64,000 nt of DNA, taken from the NCBI GenBank assembly GCA_964236465.1, contig CAXSBZ010000014.1:1-64000 (forward strand). The letters run 5' to 3'. Below are positions 47,801 to 55,551 of this stretch, in pieces. The translations under genes and the position numbers were made by a program. How positions within the stretch are numbered: position 1 is the first letter of the stretch; each line of letters opens with the position of its first letter. This stretch comes from Mucilaginibacter_A sp964236465 (GTDB lineage: Bacteria > Bacteroidota > Bacteroidia > Sphingobacteriales > Sphingobacteriaceae). Under the pieces are notes generated by a model. It ran no database searches. It saw nothing but the letters and a program-made list of their open reading frames with translations, and had not been told where the DNA came from.

Positions 47801-48279
47801 AGCTTGTACGGAAATTGATATTGAAGCAGGATGCCGCTATCAGCACTGATTTCTGCCCAGCTGTCGGCTTCCAACGCCACTTCAACCCAGGCACTTGTGG
47901 GCATTGTGGTAATTTCAGTAGTTAGTTTGTACAGCAAATTACTCACGCCGGGATTATGGCCAACCAAATGGACAACATCATACTTATCCTCAAAAAGGTT
48001 AATGATACAAAGCAAAGTTTCTGCACTGGCTTCATAAATTTTAGGTTCCGTTTTCACGTCATCAAAACCAAAAGTAGCAGCAAAAATATGGGCAGTTTCC
48101 AAAGCACGTGCAGCCGGACTGCTGATTATGATCTCCAAAACAGGTGTATTATTTAATAACATTGCTGCCATTTTTGCCGCATCTTTTTTACCTGCACTTG
48201 TTAGTTTTCGGTCAAAATCATTGATGCTGCTGGTTTCCGGTTCTGCTTCTGCATGGCGGATCAAAACTAATTTTTTCAT
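47797..48279 (-). CDS. SixA-like phosphohistidine phosphatase
   Basis: 160 residues. The catalytic LVLIRHAEAEPE (RHG-type motif at the N-terminus), IISSPAARALETAHIFA and VHLVGHNPGVSNLLYKL are those of the short SixA branch of histidine phosphatases. Escherichia coli SixA dephosphorylates an Hpt-type histidine; interestingly an orphan Hpt protein is encoded about 6 kb away. It converges with dprA, and the two stop codons overlap in one TTAA. Confidence 0.9.
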   Translation of the reverse strand: MKKLVLIRHAEAEPETSSINDFDRKLTSAGKKDAAKMAAMLLNNTPVLEIIISSPAARALETAHIFAATFGFDDVKTEPKIYEASAETLLCIINLFEDKYDVVHLVGHNPGVSNLLYKLTTEITTMPTSAWVEVALEADSWAEISADSGILLQYQFPYKL

Positions 48280-48280
48280 G

Positions 48281-48295
48281 GCTAAAAGAAGTATC
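48281..48295 (+). repeat. Dispersed 15-mer, GA form, at a stop codon
   Basis: GCTAAAAGAAGTATC fills the gap between two leftward genes and overlaps the stop of the barrel protein gene. Confidence 0.8.
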
Positions 48296-48971
48296 AGTTG
48301 TTTTTGAACAGATACGAAACGGCAATGCCGAAAACCCGGTTTTGGGTTTTGATATTTACATCATCGTAAACGCCCGGAGTTGCAATGTTTTTCAACCCGT
48401 ATTCGTAGTTCAGCTCAAAACCGATGCCGTGCAACAGCCTGATTTCAGCCCGTAAATTCAAACCGTAATCGGTACGTTTGTAGTCACTGTTTTCATCGTT
48501 CCCAAACATAACCCGGTTACTTCCATCGATAGCTGAATCAAAAATAATTCCCGACAGCGAATAGTTGCCGGCAATGCCATAAGCAGCATAAGGGCCTCCG
48601 CCAAAAAGTAGCGTACCAGCCTTAGTTTGAGTTTTATACAAAAAAATGACCGGAATTTCTAAATAATACAGGCGGGTGTTTTTCCGGCGGTTGGTACTGG
48701 TTTCCGGGTTGATGTAAGTATTGATGCCGCCTTTGCCATCCAAAATCAAACCCGTTTGAACGGCAAACTTGAGCCAATTGATCTCGGTAACTTCACCGAA
48801 CCTGATGTTGCCATAGTTTTTAGATTGATAGGTAGAGCTGGTTGGATTGTTAAAAGCACTGATTTCAGCAAAATTGATTCCGCCTTTCAAGCCAAAATTA
48901 AAGGTCTGGGCTTTTGAAGGCTGATGAAACACCCAAAGGAAAACAAAAGTATAAAGCGATTTTTTCAACAT
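48294..48971 (-). CDS. Outer membrane beta-barrel protein, PorT-like family
   Basis: 225 residues. A signal peptide (YTFVFLWVFHQPSKAQ) is followed by an eight-strand type barrel with FNFGLKGGINFAEISAF, WLKFAVQTGLILDGKGG, LYYLEIPVIFLYKTQ, GTLLFGGGPYAAYGIAGNYS and a terminal RVFGIAVSYLF. This is the common Omp_b-brl family of Bacteroidota; a specific role cannot be assigned. Confidence 0.8.
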   Translation of the reverse strand: MLKKSLYTFVFLWVFHQPSKAQTFNFGLKGGINFAEISAFNNPTSSTYQSKNYGNIRFGEVTEINWLKFAVQTGLILDGKGGINTYINPETSTNRRKNTRLYYLEIPVIFLYKTQTKAGTLLFGGGPYAAYGIAGNYSLSGIIFDSAIDGSNRVMFGNDENSDYKRTDYGLNLRAEIRLLHGIGFELNYEYGLKNIATPGVYDDVNIKTQNRVFGIAVSYLFKNN

Positions 48972-48989
48972 CGTCGGTTTTTAATGAAC

Positions 48990-50015
48990 TTATCCCAAAT
49001 TTAATAAATCCGATTTATTTGCAAAACTGATCAACTGCTCGTCTGGAATATCATTCATACATTTAAAATGCCCAAGTGGGCATTTGCTCAAGCCATATTT
49101 TGAGCAAGGGCGGCAATACAAATCAACCCCGATCACCTCTGCACTTTTTGTTTGATAAGGCCAAACGCCAACCAATCCCGGCACTGTACTGCCCCAAACA
49201 GAAGCAATCGGCCGATCAAAAGCTTCGGCAATATGCGTTAAACCGGTATCAAAACCAATCACTTTTTCGGCCTGCGCTAGCACAAAAACAGATTGGTCCA
49301 GCGTCAGTTTTCCGCAGGCATTATAAATTTTTATGCCGGTAAAAGAAGCAACCTTTTCACCGTTTTTCTGCACATCTTCGCCGCCAAGCAACACAACCGG
49401 CTGATTGATTGCTTTGCAAATTCGCGCAATCTTTTCATTGGGCATCCGCTTGGTAAAATGTGTGGCACCGATCACAAAAACCACAAATCTATTTTGATGC
49501 GAAACAGGCAGCAGATCAGCCAATTGATGCTGTTTTTTCAGGTAATAATTGATCGGCTGGCCATCGTTTTTCACACCCAAAAATGCAACCGTTTCCAAAT
49601 ACTGTTCTACTAAATGTTTTTTAGAAAGCAGGTTCCATCGCCATTTTAGGTAAAGCCATTTTTTTACAGGCTGTTTTTTAAAAGTAGATGCAGGGATTCC
49701 GGTTTTAAATTTGATAATAGCCGTACGCAAATTATTGTGCAGATCAATCAGGTAATCATATTTTTCCGCTTTGATTTGTTTGATGGTATCATCCAGGTTT
49801 TCCTGCAATAAAAGAAGCTTGTCCAAATACGGATTACCTTCATAAATATATTTGAAATTAGGCTTCGTCAGGAAATGGATTTCCGCGCCGGGCAACTGCA
49901 TTTTCAAACAACGCACCACCGGCGTTGTATAAATAATGTCGCCCATTGAACTTAACCGGATCACCAGAATTTTGAGTGGTTTTTTCAAAGCAGGTTTCAA
50001 TTCCGGAAGCATCAT
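48990..50015 (-). CDS. Glycosyltransferase family 9 (LPS heptosyltransferase-like)
   Basis: 341 residues. It has ILVIRLSSMGDIIYTTPVVR at the N-terminus, EIHFLTKPNFKYIYEGNPYL, VVFVIGATHFTKRMPNEKI, VVLLGGEDVQKNGEK and KVIGFDTGLTHIAEAFDRPI, ending near YCRPCSKYGLSKCPLGHFKC. Family members add heptose or related sugars to lipid A-core. It overlaps the last base of polX. Partial repeats occur at 49338-49352 and 49806-49820. Confidence 0.93.
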   Translation of the reverse strand: MMLPELKPALKKPLKILVIRLSSMGDIIYTTPVVRCLKMQLPGAEIHFLTKPNFKYIYEGNPYLDKLLLLQENLDDTIKQIKAEKYDYLIDLHNNLRTAIIKFKTGIPASTFKKQPVKKWLYLKWRWNLLSKKHLVEQYLETVAFLGVKNDGQPINYYLKKQHQLADLLPVSHQNRFVVFVIGATHFTKRMPNEKIARICKAINQPVVLLGGEDVQKNGEKVASFTGIKIYNACGKLTLDQSVFVLAQAEKVIGFDTGLTHIAEAFDRPIASVWGSTVPGLVGVWPYQTKSAEVIGVDLYCRPCSKYGLSKCPLGHFKCMNDIPDEQLISFANKSDLLNLG

Positions 50016-51721
50016 TAAAGTACAATGCTTCTTTTATCGACTAAAAATCTTTCTTTTTTCGCTTGAAAAAATGCTGCGATTTCTGTTGCCGATAGCGCAT
50101 TCAAACACATTTCTTTGGATAAGCCGCCTTTCCGCGCCACGTGGATTCCGTAGTGCATATCCCACAAACCCGTGGTGCGGTGCGCATCCGGGTTGATGGA
50201 AAGCCAAACGCCTTTTTCGAGTGCATACTGGTGCCATCGCCAATCCAAATCCAGCCGCAGTGGGTTGGCATTAATTTCGATCACCACGCCATTGGCCGCG
50301 CAGGCATCAATCATTTTGGTATAATCAACCGGATAACCGTTTCGGCTCAACAGTAATCTTCCGGTTGGATGGCCCAGAATTGTAGTATATTGATTTTCAA
50401 TAGCTTTAATCAAACGTTCCATCGCTTTTTCTTCCGTCATCCGCAAGTTTGAATGGACAGAAGCCACTACAAAATCAAATTTTTCCAGGATTTCGTCCGG
50501 GTAATCCAGCGATCCGTCACTCAAAATATCAGATTCAATCCCTTTAAAAATCTTAAAATTTTGAAGTTTTCTGTTGATCGAACCCACTTCTTCCAGCTGC
50601 TGCAAAACACGTTCAATGCTCAAGCCGCTGGCATAAAAAGCACTTTTGCTGTGGTCGCAAATGCCAAAATACTCCAGTTTGAGTTGGTCGCGGCTGTATA
50701 AAGCCATCTCTTCCAGCGTGTTAACGCCATCGCTCCAGGTGCTGTGGTTGTGTAGCGTGCCTTTCAAATCTTTAAAAGTGATCAGTTTCGGCAGTTTTCC
50801 GGCAGCTGCTTTTTCTATCCAATATTTCCCTTCCCGAAGTTCTGGTTCGATAAAAGGCAAACCAGCTTCTTGATAAATTTCTTCTTCGGTTTTGGGTTGA
50901 AAATCAGCAACAGCAATTCTCAAAAGTACATTTTGAACGTGCTCCGAATCACCGGTTTCAATAAACAGTGTTTTGATAAAATCTTTCGGCCCGCAAAAAA
51001 CCAGCTTTACCGCCATGCCATGTTCGGTTTTGCCCTGCCAGGATTGTTCGTTTTGAGAATCGAATTTTAAATAAGAAACTTCATTCAAAACCGAAACTAA
51101 TTGCTCGATATTTTCAGAAGAAACTACCACAATTAGTTCATCCACAATTTCCAGTTTCCGGCGGAACTGCCCGGCCGATGCTATTTTTATACCGGTAAAA
51201 GAAGCATTTAAATTTTGAAGCAAATCATGTTCAATCGCTTCCGCCTGCGCATATAAAAATTTTCCTTGTGAGGCAATATCAAACTCAATTGTTTTTTTGA
51301 TCTGTTCCTGCGTTTTCAACCCAAAACCTTTGGCCTCAATCAGCCGGTTTTCGTTGCAGGCATAATACAATTCTCCAACAGAATCGATGTGCAATTCATG
51401 CCAGATGGTTACGATTTTTTTCGGGCCGATACCTTTTATCCGCAGCATTTCCACAATTCCGGCAGGCGTTTTTTCCAGGTAATCTTCCGTTTCTTTCAGC
51501 GTGCCGGTTGCCAGCAGTTCTTCAATTTTTATGGCGATACTTTTGCCGATGCCCTCAATTTTGTCGAGTTCGGCCAATGATTTTCCGGCCAACGGAAAAG
51601 GCAATTTATCTGCCTTAAAAGCAGCATTGGCAATAGATTTTATTTTGAAAGGGTTCTCTTCGTGCAGCTCCATTAGCTGCGACAGGAAGCGGAGATGTCG
51701 GGAAATTTGTTTGTTCTCCAT
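50015..51721 (-). CDS. polX: PolX-type DNA polymerase/PHP protein with degenerate polymerase site
   Basis: 568 residues. The N-terminal HhH region (LDKIEGIGKSIAIKIEELLA, LRIKGIGPKKIVTIW) is followed by the family X palm and thumb, then a PHP domain (about residues 335-560) with all metal motifs: LHNHSTWSDG, GICDHSK, VASVHSN, LGHPTGRLL and NPDAH. In the palm the family pattern GSxRRxxETxGDxD is here GQFRRKLEIVDELIVV: the Ser is lost and the second Asp of the catalytic pair is not present. Polymerase activity is therefore doubtful while the 3'-5' exonuclease looks intact. Confidence 0.92.
   Translation of the reverse strand: MENKQISRHLRFLSQLMELHEENPFKIKSIANAAFKADKLPFPLAGKSLAELDKIEGIGKSIAIKIEELLATGTLKETEDYLEKTPAGIVEMLRIKGIGPKKIVTIWHELHIDSVGELYYACNENRLIEAKGFGLKTQEQIKKTIEFDIASQGKFLYAQAEAIEHDLLQNLNASFTGIKIASAGQFRRKLEIVDELIVVVSSENIEQLVSVLNEVSYLKFDSQNEQSWQGKTEHGMAVKLVFCGPKDFIKTLFIETGDSEHVQNVLLRIAVADFQPKTEEEIYQEAGLPFIEPELREGKYWIEKAAAGKLPKLITFKDLKGTLHNHSTWSDGVNTLEEMALYSRDQLKLEYFGICDHSKSAFYASGLSIERVLQQLEEVGSINRKLQNFKIFKGIESDILSDGSLDYPDEILEKFDFVVASVHSNLRMTEEKAMERLIKAIENQYTTILGHPTGRLLLSRNGYPVDYTKMIDACAANGVVIEINANPLRLDLDWRWHQYALEKGVWLSINPDAHRTTGLWDMHYGIHVARKGGLSKEMCLNALSATEIAAFFQAKKERFLVDKRSIVL
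50024..50038 (-). repeat. Dispersed 15-mer, GA form, in the last codons of polX
   Basis: On the minus strand this reads GATAAAAGAAGCATT preceded by TTTTTAGTC, in frame as VDKRSIV just before the polX stop. Confidence 0.88.
51177..51208. repeat. Head-to-head repeat pair inside polX
   Basis: A minus-strand variant (51177-51191, TATAAAAATAGCATC) and a plus-strand GA form (51194-51208, GGTAAAAGAAGCATT) are separated by two bases, giving TATACCGGTA at the centre. They are read on the coding strand as NASFTGIKIAS. Confidence 0.8.
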
Positions 51722-51732
51722 AAAAAAAGGTC

Positions 51733-51747
51733 GGTAAAAGAAGTATC
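51733..51747 (+). repeat. Dispersed 15-mer, GA form
   Basis: GGTAAAAGAAGTATC preceded by AAAAAAAGGTC, twelve bases upstream of the polX start codon. Confidence 0.85.
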
Positions 51748-51753
51748 AAAAAT

Positions 51754-51786
51754 ACAAAAGCCGCCTGGAGCGAGGCAGCTTTTGTA
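51754..51786 (-). terminator. Terminator after sppA
   Basis: ACAAAAGC-GCCT on the left pairs with AGGC-GCTTTTGT on the right with one mismatch, around a six-base loop. Read leftward it ends in GCTTTTGTATTTTT, and it separates sppA from polX. Confidence 0.75.
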
Positions 51787-51806
51787 CATATTATTTCAGA
51801 AAAATT

Positions 51807-53564
51807 TTAACGGATTTCCAGCGTATAAGGCATCCGCATTTGCGTGCCGCTGTATTTCAGGATGGTTTGCAAATCGTTGTAGTAGCGATAACTCTCGCCC
51901 AATTCCTGCTTCATCATATATGTTTTTGCTTCGGAAGCAAAGCCGGAACCAAAGTTTTCCAACAAGGATTTCTGCTCCGGGTAAGCCACCAATTTGTAAT
52001 CTGTAATTTTGGCTTTGTTTGCTGCGGAATGAATGGCATCGTCCAAACTTCCCAAACGATCAACCAAACCGATTTTCAAAGCTTGCGCGCCCGTCCAAAC
52101 GCGGCCTTGCCCAATGCTATCGATATATTTCTGGGTTTTTTTCCGTCCTGAAGCAACTGCACCGGTAAAATCCAAATAACCATGATTTACCTGATCTTGC
52201 AAAATCGCCCTTTCTTCCGGGTTTAGCGGACGGGTTACATCGCCCAGATCAGCAAACTTTCCGGTTTTTACACCATCAAAAGTAACGCCCAGCTTCTGGT
52301 TCAAAAAGTTTTTCATGTTAGGCAAAATTGCAAAGATACCGATGGAGCCGGTGATGGTATTGGGTTGCGCAAAGATAGAATCCGCCGCGCAAGCCATGTA
52401 ATAACCGCCGGAAGCGGCCACATCACCCATCGAAACGATAACCGGTTTTACTTTTTTGGTCATCAATACTTCGCGCCACAACACATCGGAAGCCAGCGAA
52501 CTGCCGCCTGGCGAATTGATGCGCAGTACAACCGCTTTCACTTTTTTATCTAAACGCGCCTTGCGGATGGCTTTAGAAATCCCTTCAGAACCGATAGAAT
52601 TATCATCACCTTCGCCGCCGCCAATATCGCCGGAAGCATAAATTACGGCAATTCGGGTATTGGAACCACTGTCTTTATTTTCGTCCGGCTGATTATAATT
52701 AGCCAGTTCTACCATGTTCAGGTTATCGTTTTGATCCGTTCCGGTACGCGTTTTTAATTCCGTCAGGATTTCGTCTTTGTATTTCAAGCCGTCAACCAGT
52801 TTAAGTTTCAACGCATCTTCCGGATATTTTATTTGCAGATTGTTGGCAATACTAAATAGCGAATCTTTGCTGATCTTACGGCTTTTACCAATATTGGTCA
52901 GAAAATAATCGTACAAAGAACCCAAATATGAATTTACTTGCAGGCGGTTGGCATCGCTCATTTTATCCAAAATAAAAGGTTCGACAGCACTTTTAAAAGT
53001 TCCAACTTTGATTACTTGCGCTTCGATTCCTAATTTTTCCAGCGCACCTTTGAAAAAGCTGTATTCTGAATGAAATCCTCTAAACTCAAAAATCCCTTTT
53101 GGGTTGATGTAAATTTTATCAGCTACAGAAGCAAGATAATAAGCACCTTGCGTGTAAATTTCACCGTAAGCCAACACAAATTTTCCTGATGTTTTAAAGT
53201 CGATCAGCGCATTTCGGATTTCCTCTGTTGTGGCCTGGCCAGAAAGCATATAGCTCTCATCCAGATAAATCCCTTTGATATTGCTGTCGGTTTTTGCCCT
53301 TTTGATACTGGCCAATATATCGTTCAGGCCGATAGATTTTTTTACGCTGAGATTTAAAAACGGAATGCCGGAAAGCGGGTTGGCCGAAGTGCGTTCTTTA
53401 ATGGCATAATCAAAAGCCAAGCGCAACACAGAATTTGATTTGACTTCAGTTTTTTTATCACTTCCGGCGGAAGAAATCAAACCCAAAACAACAAAGGTGA
53501 AGATAATCAGGCAAAGCAAAACGCCGATGATCGTAGCAAAAACATATTTAAAAAACTGTTTCAT
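51807..53564 (-). CDS. sppA: Signal peptide peptidase SppA, long (67K) type
   Basis: 585 residues with an N-terminal membrane helix (FATIIGVLLCLIIFTFVVLG). The tandem crotonase-like architecture is clear. The first half holds the Lys region ASVADKIYINPKGIFEFRG. The second half has LRINSPGGSSLASDVLWREV and the nucleophile Ser in NTITGSIGIFAILPNMKNFL. It degrades signal peptides left in the membrane after secretion. A TAAGTTTG -7-like box lies at 53585-53592. Confidence 0.95.
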   Translation of the reverse strand: MKQFFKYVFATIIGVLLCLIIFTFVVLGLISSAGSDKKTEVKSNSVLRLAFDYAIKERTSANPLSGIPFLNLSVKKSIGLNDILASIKRAKTDSNIKGIYLDESYMLSGQATTEEIRNALIDFKTSGKFVLAYGEIYTQGAYYLASVADKIYINPKGIFEFRGFHSEYSFFKGALEKLGIEAQVIKVGTFKSAVEPFILDKMSDANRLQVNSYLGSLYDYFLTNIGKSRKISKDSLFSIANNLQIKYPEDALKLKLVDGLKYKDEILTELKTRTGTDQNDNLNMVELANYNQPDENKDSGSNTRIAVIYASGDIGGGEGDDNSIGSEGISKAIRKARLDKKVKAVVLRINSPGGSSLASDVLWREVLMTKKVKPVIVSMGDVAASGGYYMACAADSIFAQPNTITGSIGIFAILPNMKNFLNQKLGVTFDGVKTGKFADLGDVTRPLNPEERAILQDQVNHGYLDFTGAVASGRKKTQKYIDSIGQGRVWTGAQALKIGLVDRLGSLDDAIHSAANKAKITDYKLVAYPEQKSLLENFGSGFASEAKTYMMKQELGESYRYYNDLQTILKYSGTQMRMPYTLEIR

Positions 53565-53584
53565 TTAAAAGCTATTCTTTTTTG

Positions 53585-53592
53585 CAAACTTA
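53585..53592 (-). promoter_or_regulatory. Possible -7 box of sppA
   Basis: On the minus strand this reads TAAGTTTG (TAnnTTTG), 21 bases upstream of the sppA start. The -33 region is not convincing. Confidence 0.4.
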
Positions 53593-53644
53593 GCAAAACG
53601 CTAACGTTAAATGTTAGAGCTTTGCCCATATAATTTGTTACAAC

Positions 53645-54136
53645 ATGCAACTGGTTTATTTTTTATTGGGAAGTAATTTGGGCGATAGAAATGAGTACCT
53701 AAAAGAAGCATTGCACCATTTAAAAAAAGATATTGGCAGGATTGTGCGCGTTTCCTCCGTTTATGAAACACAATCTTGGGGCATAGAAAATTTGCCGGAT
53801 TATTTGAACCAAGTGGTTGAAATGGAAACACTGTTTTTACCACAGGAAATTTTGAAAAAAACCCAAGCAATTGAAGAAATCTTTCATCGGCAAAGAACAA
53901 AAAAATGGCATTCACGTACAATTGATATAGATGTTTTATTTTTTGGAAATTCAGTTATTGATTTACCGGGACTGAAAATACCTCATCCTCAAATTCAAAA
54001 TCGTTTGTTTACATTAGTGCCCCTGAATGAGTTGATACCTGATTTTATCCATCCGGTACTGAAAAAAACGATACAGGAGTTGCGGCAGGAAGTTAAAGAT
54101 GGGTTGCTGGTGAAAAAATATACTTTTACTAATTAG
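53645..54136 (+). CDS. folK: 2-amino-4-hydroxy-6-hydroxymethyldihydropteridine diphosphokinase
   Basis: 163 residues. It transfers pyrophosphate from ATP to the pterin in folate synthesis. YFLLGSNLGDRNEYLKEALH, SSVYETQSWGIENLPDYLNQ and KKWHSRTIDIDVLFFGN with the metal-binding DxD match HPPK, followed by IPHPQIQNRLFTLVPLNEL. It is followed 15 bases later by the Hpt gene. A repeat near its start (53698-53712) encodes LKEAL. Confidence 0.96.
   Translation: MQLVYFLLGSNLGDRNEYLKEALHHLKKDIGRIVRVSSVYETQSWGIENLPDYLNQVVEMETLFLPQEILKKTQAIEEIFHRQRTKKWHSRTIDIDVLFFGNSVIDLPGLKIPHPQIQNRLFTLVPLNELIPDFIHPVLKKTIQELRQEVKDGLLVKKYTFTN
53698..53712 (+). repeat. Dispersed 15-mer, GA form, intragenic
   Basis: CCTAAAAGAAGCATT, in frame as LKEA in folK. 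Confidence 0.7.
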
Positions 54137-54151
54137 ATTATTATTGAAAAC

Positions 54152-54526
54152 ATGAATATTCAAAGCAGCGAACAAGATTTTGATTTGTCATTTTTAGAAG
54201 AAATTGCCGATGGAAACAAAGAATTTCTGGTAGAATCTATCGATATGTTTTTAGTGCAAACCCCGGAAATTTTCGGACAGATTTCTCAGGCAATAGCTGC
54301 TAAAGATTGGGTTACCACAGCAACACTGGCGCACAAAGTGAAATCAAACCTGGGTTTTTTTGGGATGGATCGCATCAAAAACGAAATGCAGGAAATCGAA
54401 ATTAATGCCAAAGGTGGCGGTACTGATCCGATGCTGGCTGCAAAATTTGAATCCACAAAAAAAGCTGTGCTAAAAACAGTAGAGCAGCTTTATCAGATCA
54501 AAAAACAGATTGAAGCAGAGGTTTAA
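54152..54526 (+). CDS. Orphan Hpt (histidine phosphotransfer) protein
   Basis: 124 residues, a single four-helix Hpt domain. The phosphoacceptor motif is TLAHKVKSNLGFFGMDRIK, with the His at about residue 67 and the Lys and Gly that normally follow. LEEIADGNKEFLVESIDMFL is the first helix. No histidine kinase or response regulator is nearby, so it must act with partners elsewhere. It may be the target of the SixA-like phosphatase at 47797-48279. Confidence 0.92.
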   Translation: MNIQSSEQDFDLSFLEEIADGNKEFLVESIDMFLVQTPEIFGQISQAIAAKDWVTTATLAHKVKSNLGFFGMDRIKNEMQEIEINAKGGGTDPMLAAKFESTKKAVLKTVEQLYQIKKQIEAEV

Positions 54527-54528
54527 GC

Positions 54529-54774
54529 CTAGTGCAAGTTGAAAGTATAACTTTCCATAATTAGGTTGGCCAATAGTTTTTTGCAGGCTTCATCCACTTT
54601 TTCTTCTGCTGCGGCTTCGTTTTCTGCTTCTACTTCCAGAGAAATATGTTTGCCGATGCGGACATTGGTTATTTCTGACAAGTCAAGGTTTTTCATGCTT
54701 CCTGAAACCGCTTTTCCCTGCGGATCCAGGATTTCTTTTTTGGGCATCACGTCAATTTCTGCTTGAAACTTCAT
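54529..54774 (-). CDS. purS: Phosphoribosylformylglycinamidine synthase subunit PurS
   Basis: 81 residues. KFQAEIDVMPKKEILDPQGKAV and the ITNVRIGKHISLEVEAEN and LLANLIMESYTFNLH segments match PurS, which with PurQ and PurL makes FGAM in purine synthesis. It is unusual in being encoded away from purQ/purL; its start lies 23 bases inside the end of pssA, so the two are translationally linked. Confidence 0.92.
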   Translation of the reverse strand: MKFQAEIDVMPKKEILDPQGKAVSGSMKNLDLSEITNVRIGKHISLEVEAENEAAAEEKVDEACKKLLANLIMESYTFNLH

Positions 54775-55471
54775 TTTTGATAGTTCTGATTTGGATGATC
54801 GATAAAACGATGTAAAAAAATATGATTAAGGGTATGGCTGCAAACTTAAAAATTACCAGGGAAATCAACCCAAAAATTAGCAGGATATAACGGTAGTTGT
54901 TTTCTAAAAAATCCAGGTTTTTAAATTTTAAGGACAATAGCGGTAATTCTGCCACCAGCAGCCAGCAATTGATTGCAATATAAATAATTAAAAACCATTG
55001 GTTCAAAATTATACCTGTAAAAGAAGCATTACCTTGATACAAAAGAATCAGCGGAAATGAAGCTGAAAGCATAGCACTTGCTGGCGTGGGCAAACCGATA
55101 AAACTGTTAGTTTGGCGCGTATCAACATTAAACTTAGCCAATCGTAATGCCGAAAATAGGGCGATAAAAACAGCACTGAAGCATAGCCAATCGGGTTCCG
55201 ATCCAACATTTTTTTTGGCAAGCAGCATGAAAATGATGAAAGATGGCAAAACGCCGAAGCTTACCACATCGGCCAACGAATCTAATTGCTTTCCGATTTC
55301 TGAATGAACTTTGAGCAATCTTGCCACCATGCCGTCCAAAAAATCAAAAAAAGCAGCGATAAAAACAGCATAGGCTGCATAATCCAACCTTCCTTGAAAA
55401 GCAAAAAAAATACCTGTACAACCGCTGAAAAGGTGTGTACAGGTTAGGGCATTTGGGATATGTTTCTTCAT
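54752..55471 (-). CDS. pssA: CDP-diacylglycerol-serine O-phosphatidyltransferase
   Basis: 239 residues with seven or more membrane helices. The CDP-alcohol phosphatidyltransferase signature DGMVARLLKVHSEIGKQLDS followed by LADVVSFG supplies DGxxAR...G...D...D. LPTPASAMLSASFPLIL is typical of PssA type II. It makes phosphatidylserine, the precursor of phosphatidylethanolamine. Repeats at 55016, 55163 and 55358 are antisense and encode NASFTG, AVFIA and related words. Confidence 0.95.
   Translation of the reverse strand: MKKHIPNALTCTHLFSGCTGIFFAFQGRLDYAAYAVFIAAFFDFLDGMVARLLKVHSEIGKQLDSLADVVSFGVLPSFIIFMLLAKKNVGSEPDWLCFSAVFIALFSALRLAKFNVDTRQTNSFIGLPTPASAMLSASFPLILLYQGNASFTGIILNQWFLIIYIAINCWLLVAELPLLSLKFKNLDFLENNYRYILLIFGLISLVIFKFAAIPLIIFFYIVLSIIQIRTIKNEVSSRN
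55016..55030 (+). repeat. Dispersed 15-mer, GA form, intragenic antisense
   Basis: TGTAAAAGAAGCATT preceded by AAAATTATACC, antisense in pssA, read on the coding strand as NASFTG. Confidence 0.85.
55358..55372 (+). repeat. Dispersed 15-mer, AC form, intragenic antisense
   Basis: GATAAAAACAGCATA, antisense in pssA, read as YAVFIA. A related degenerate copy at 55163-55177 has flank AAAATAGGGC. Confidence 0.8.
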
Positions 55472-55488
55472 GGAAAGTTGTAGGTTTT

Positions 55489-55536
55489 AAGTTTTATGTT
55501 GTTATTGCAAGCGGATAAACTTACAACATAAAACTT
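55489..55536 (-). terminator. Long inverted repeat after rho, probable terminator
   Basis: AAGTTTTATGTTGT (55489-55502) and ACAACATAAAACTT (55523-55536) pair perfectly over 14 bp around a 20-base loop; outer TTTTAAG/CTTAAAA bases extend it. Read leftward it ends in A/T-rich sequence before pssA. Confidence 0.65.
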
Positions 55537-55551
55537 TTCACTTAAAACTTC

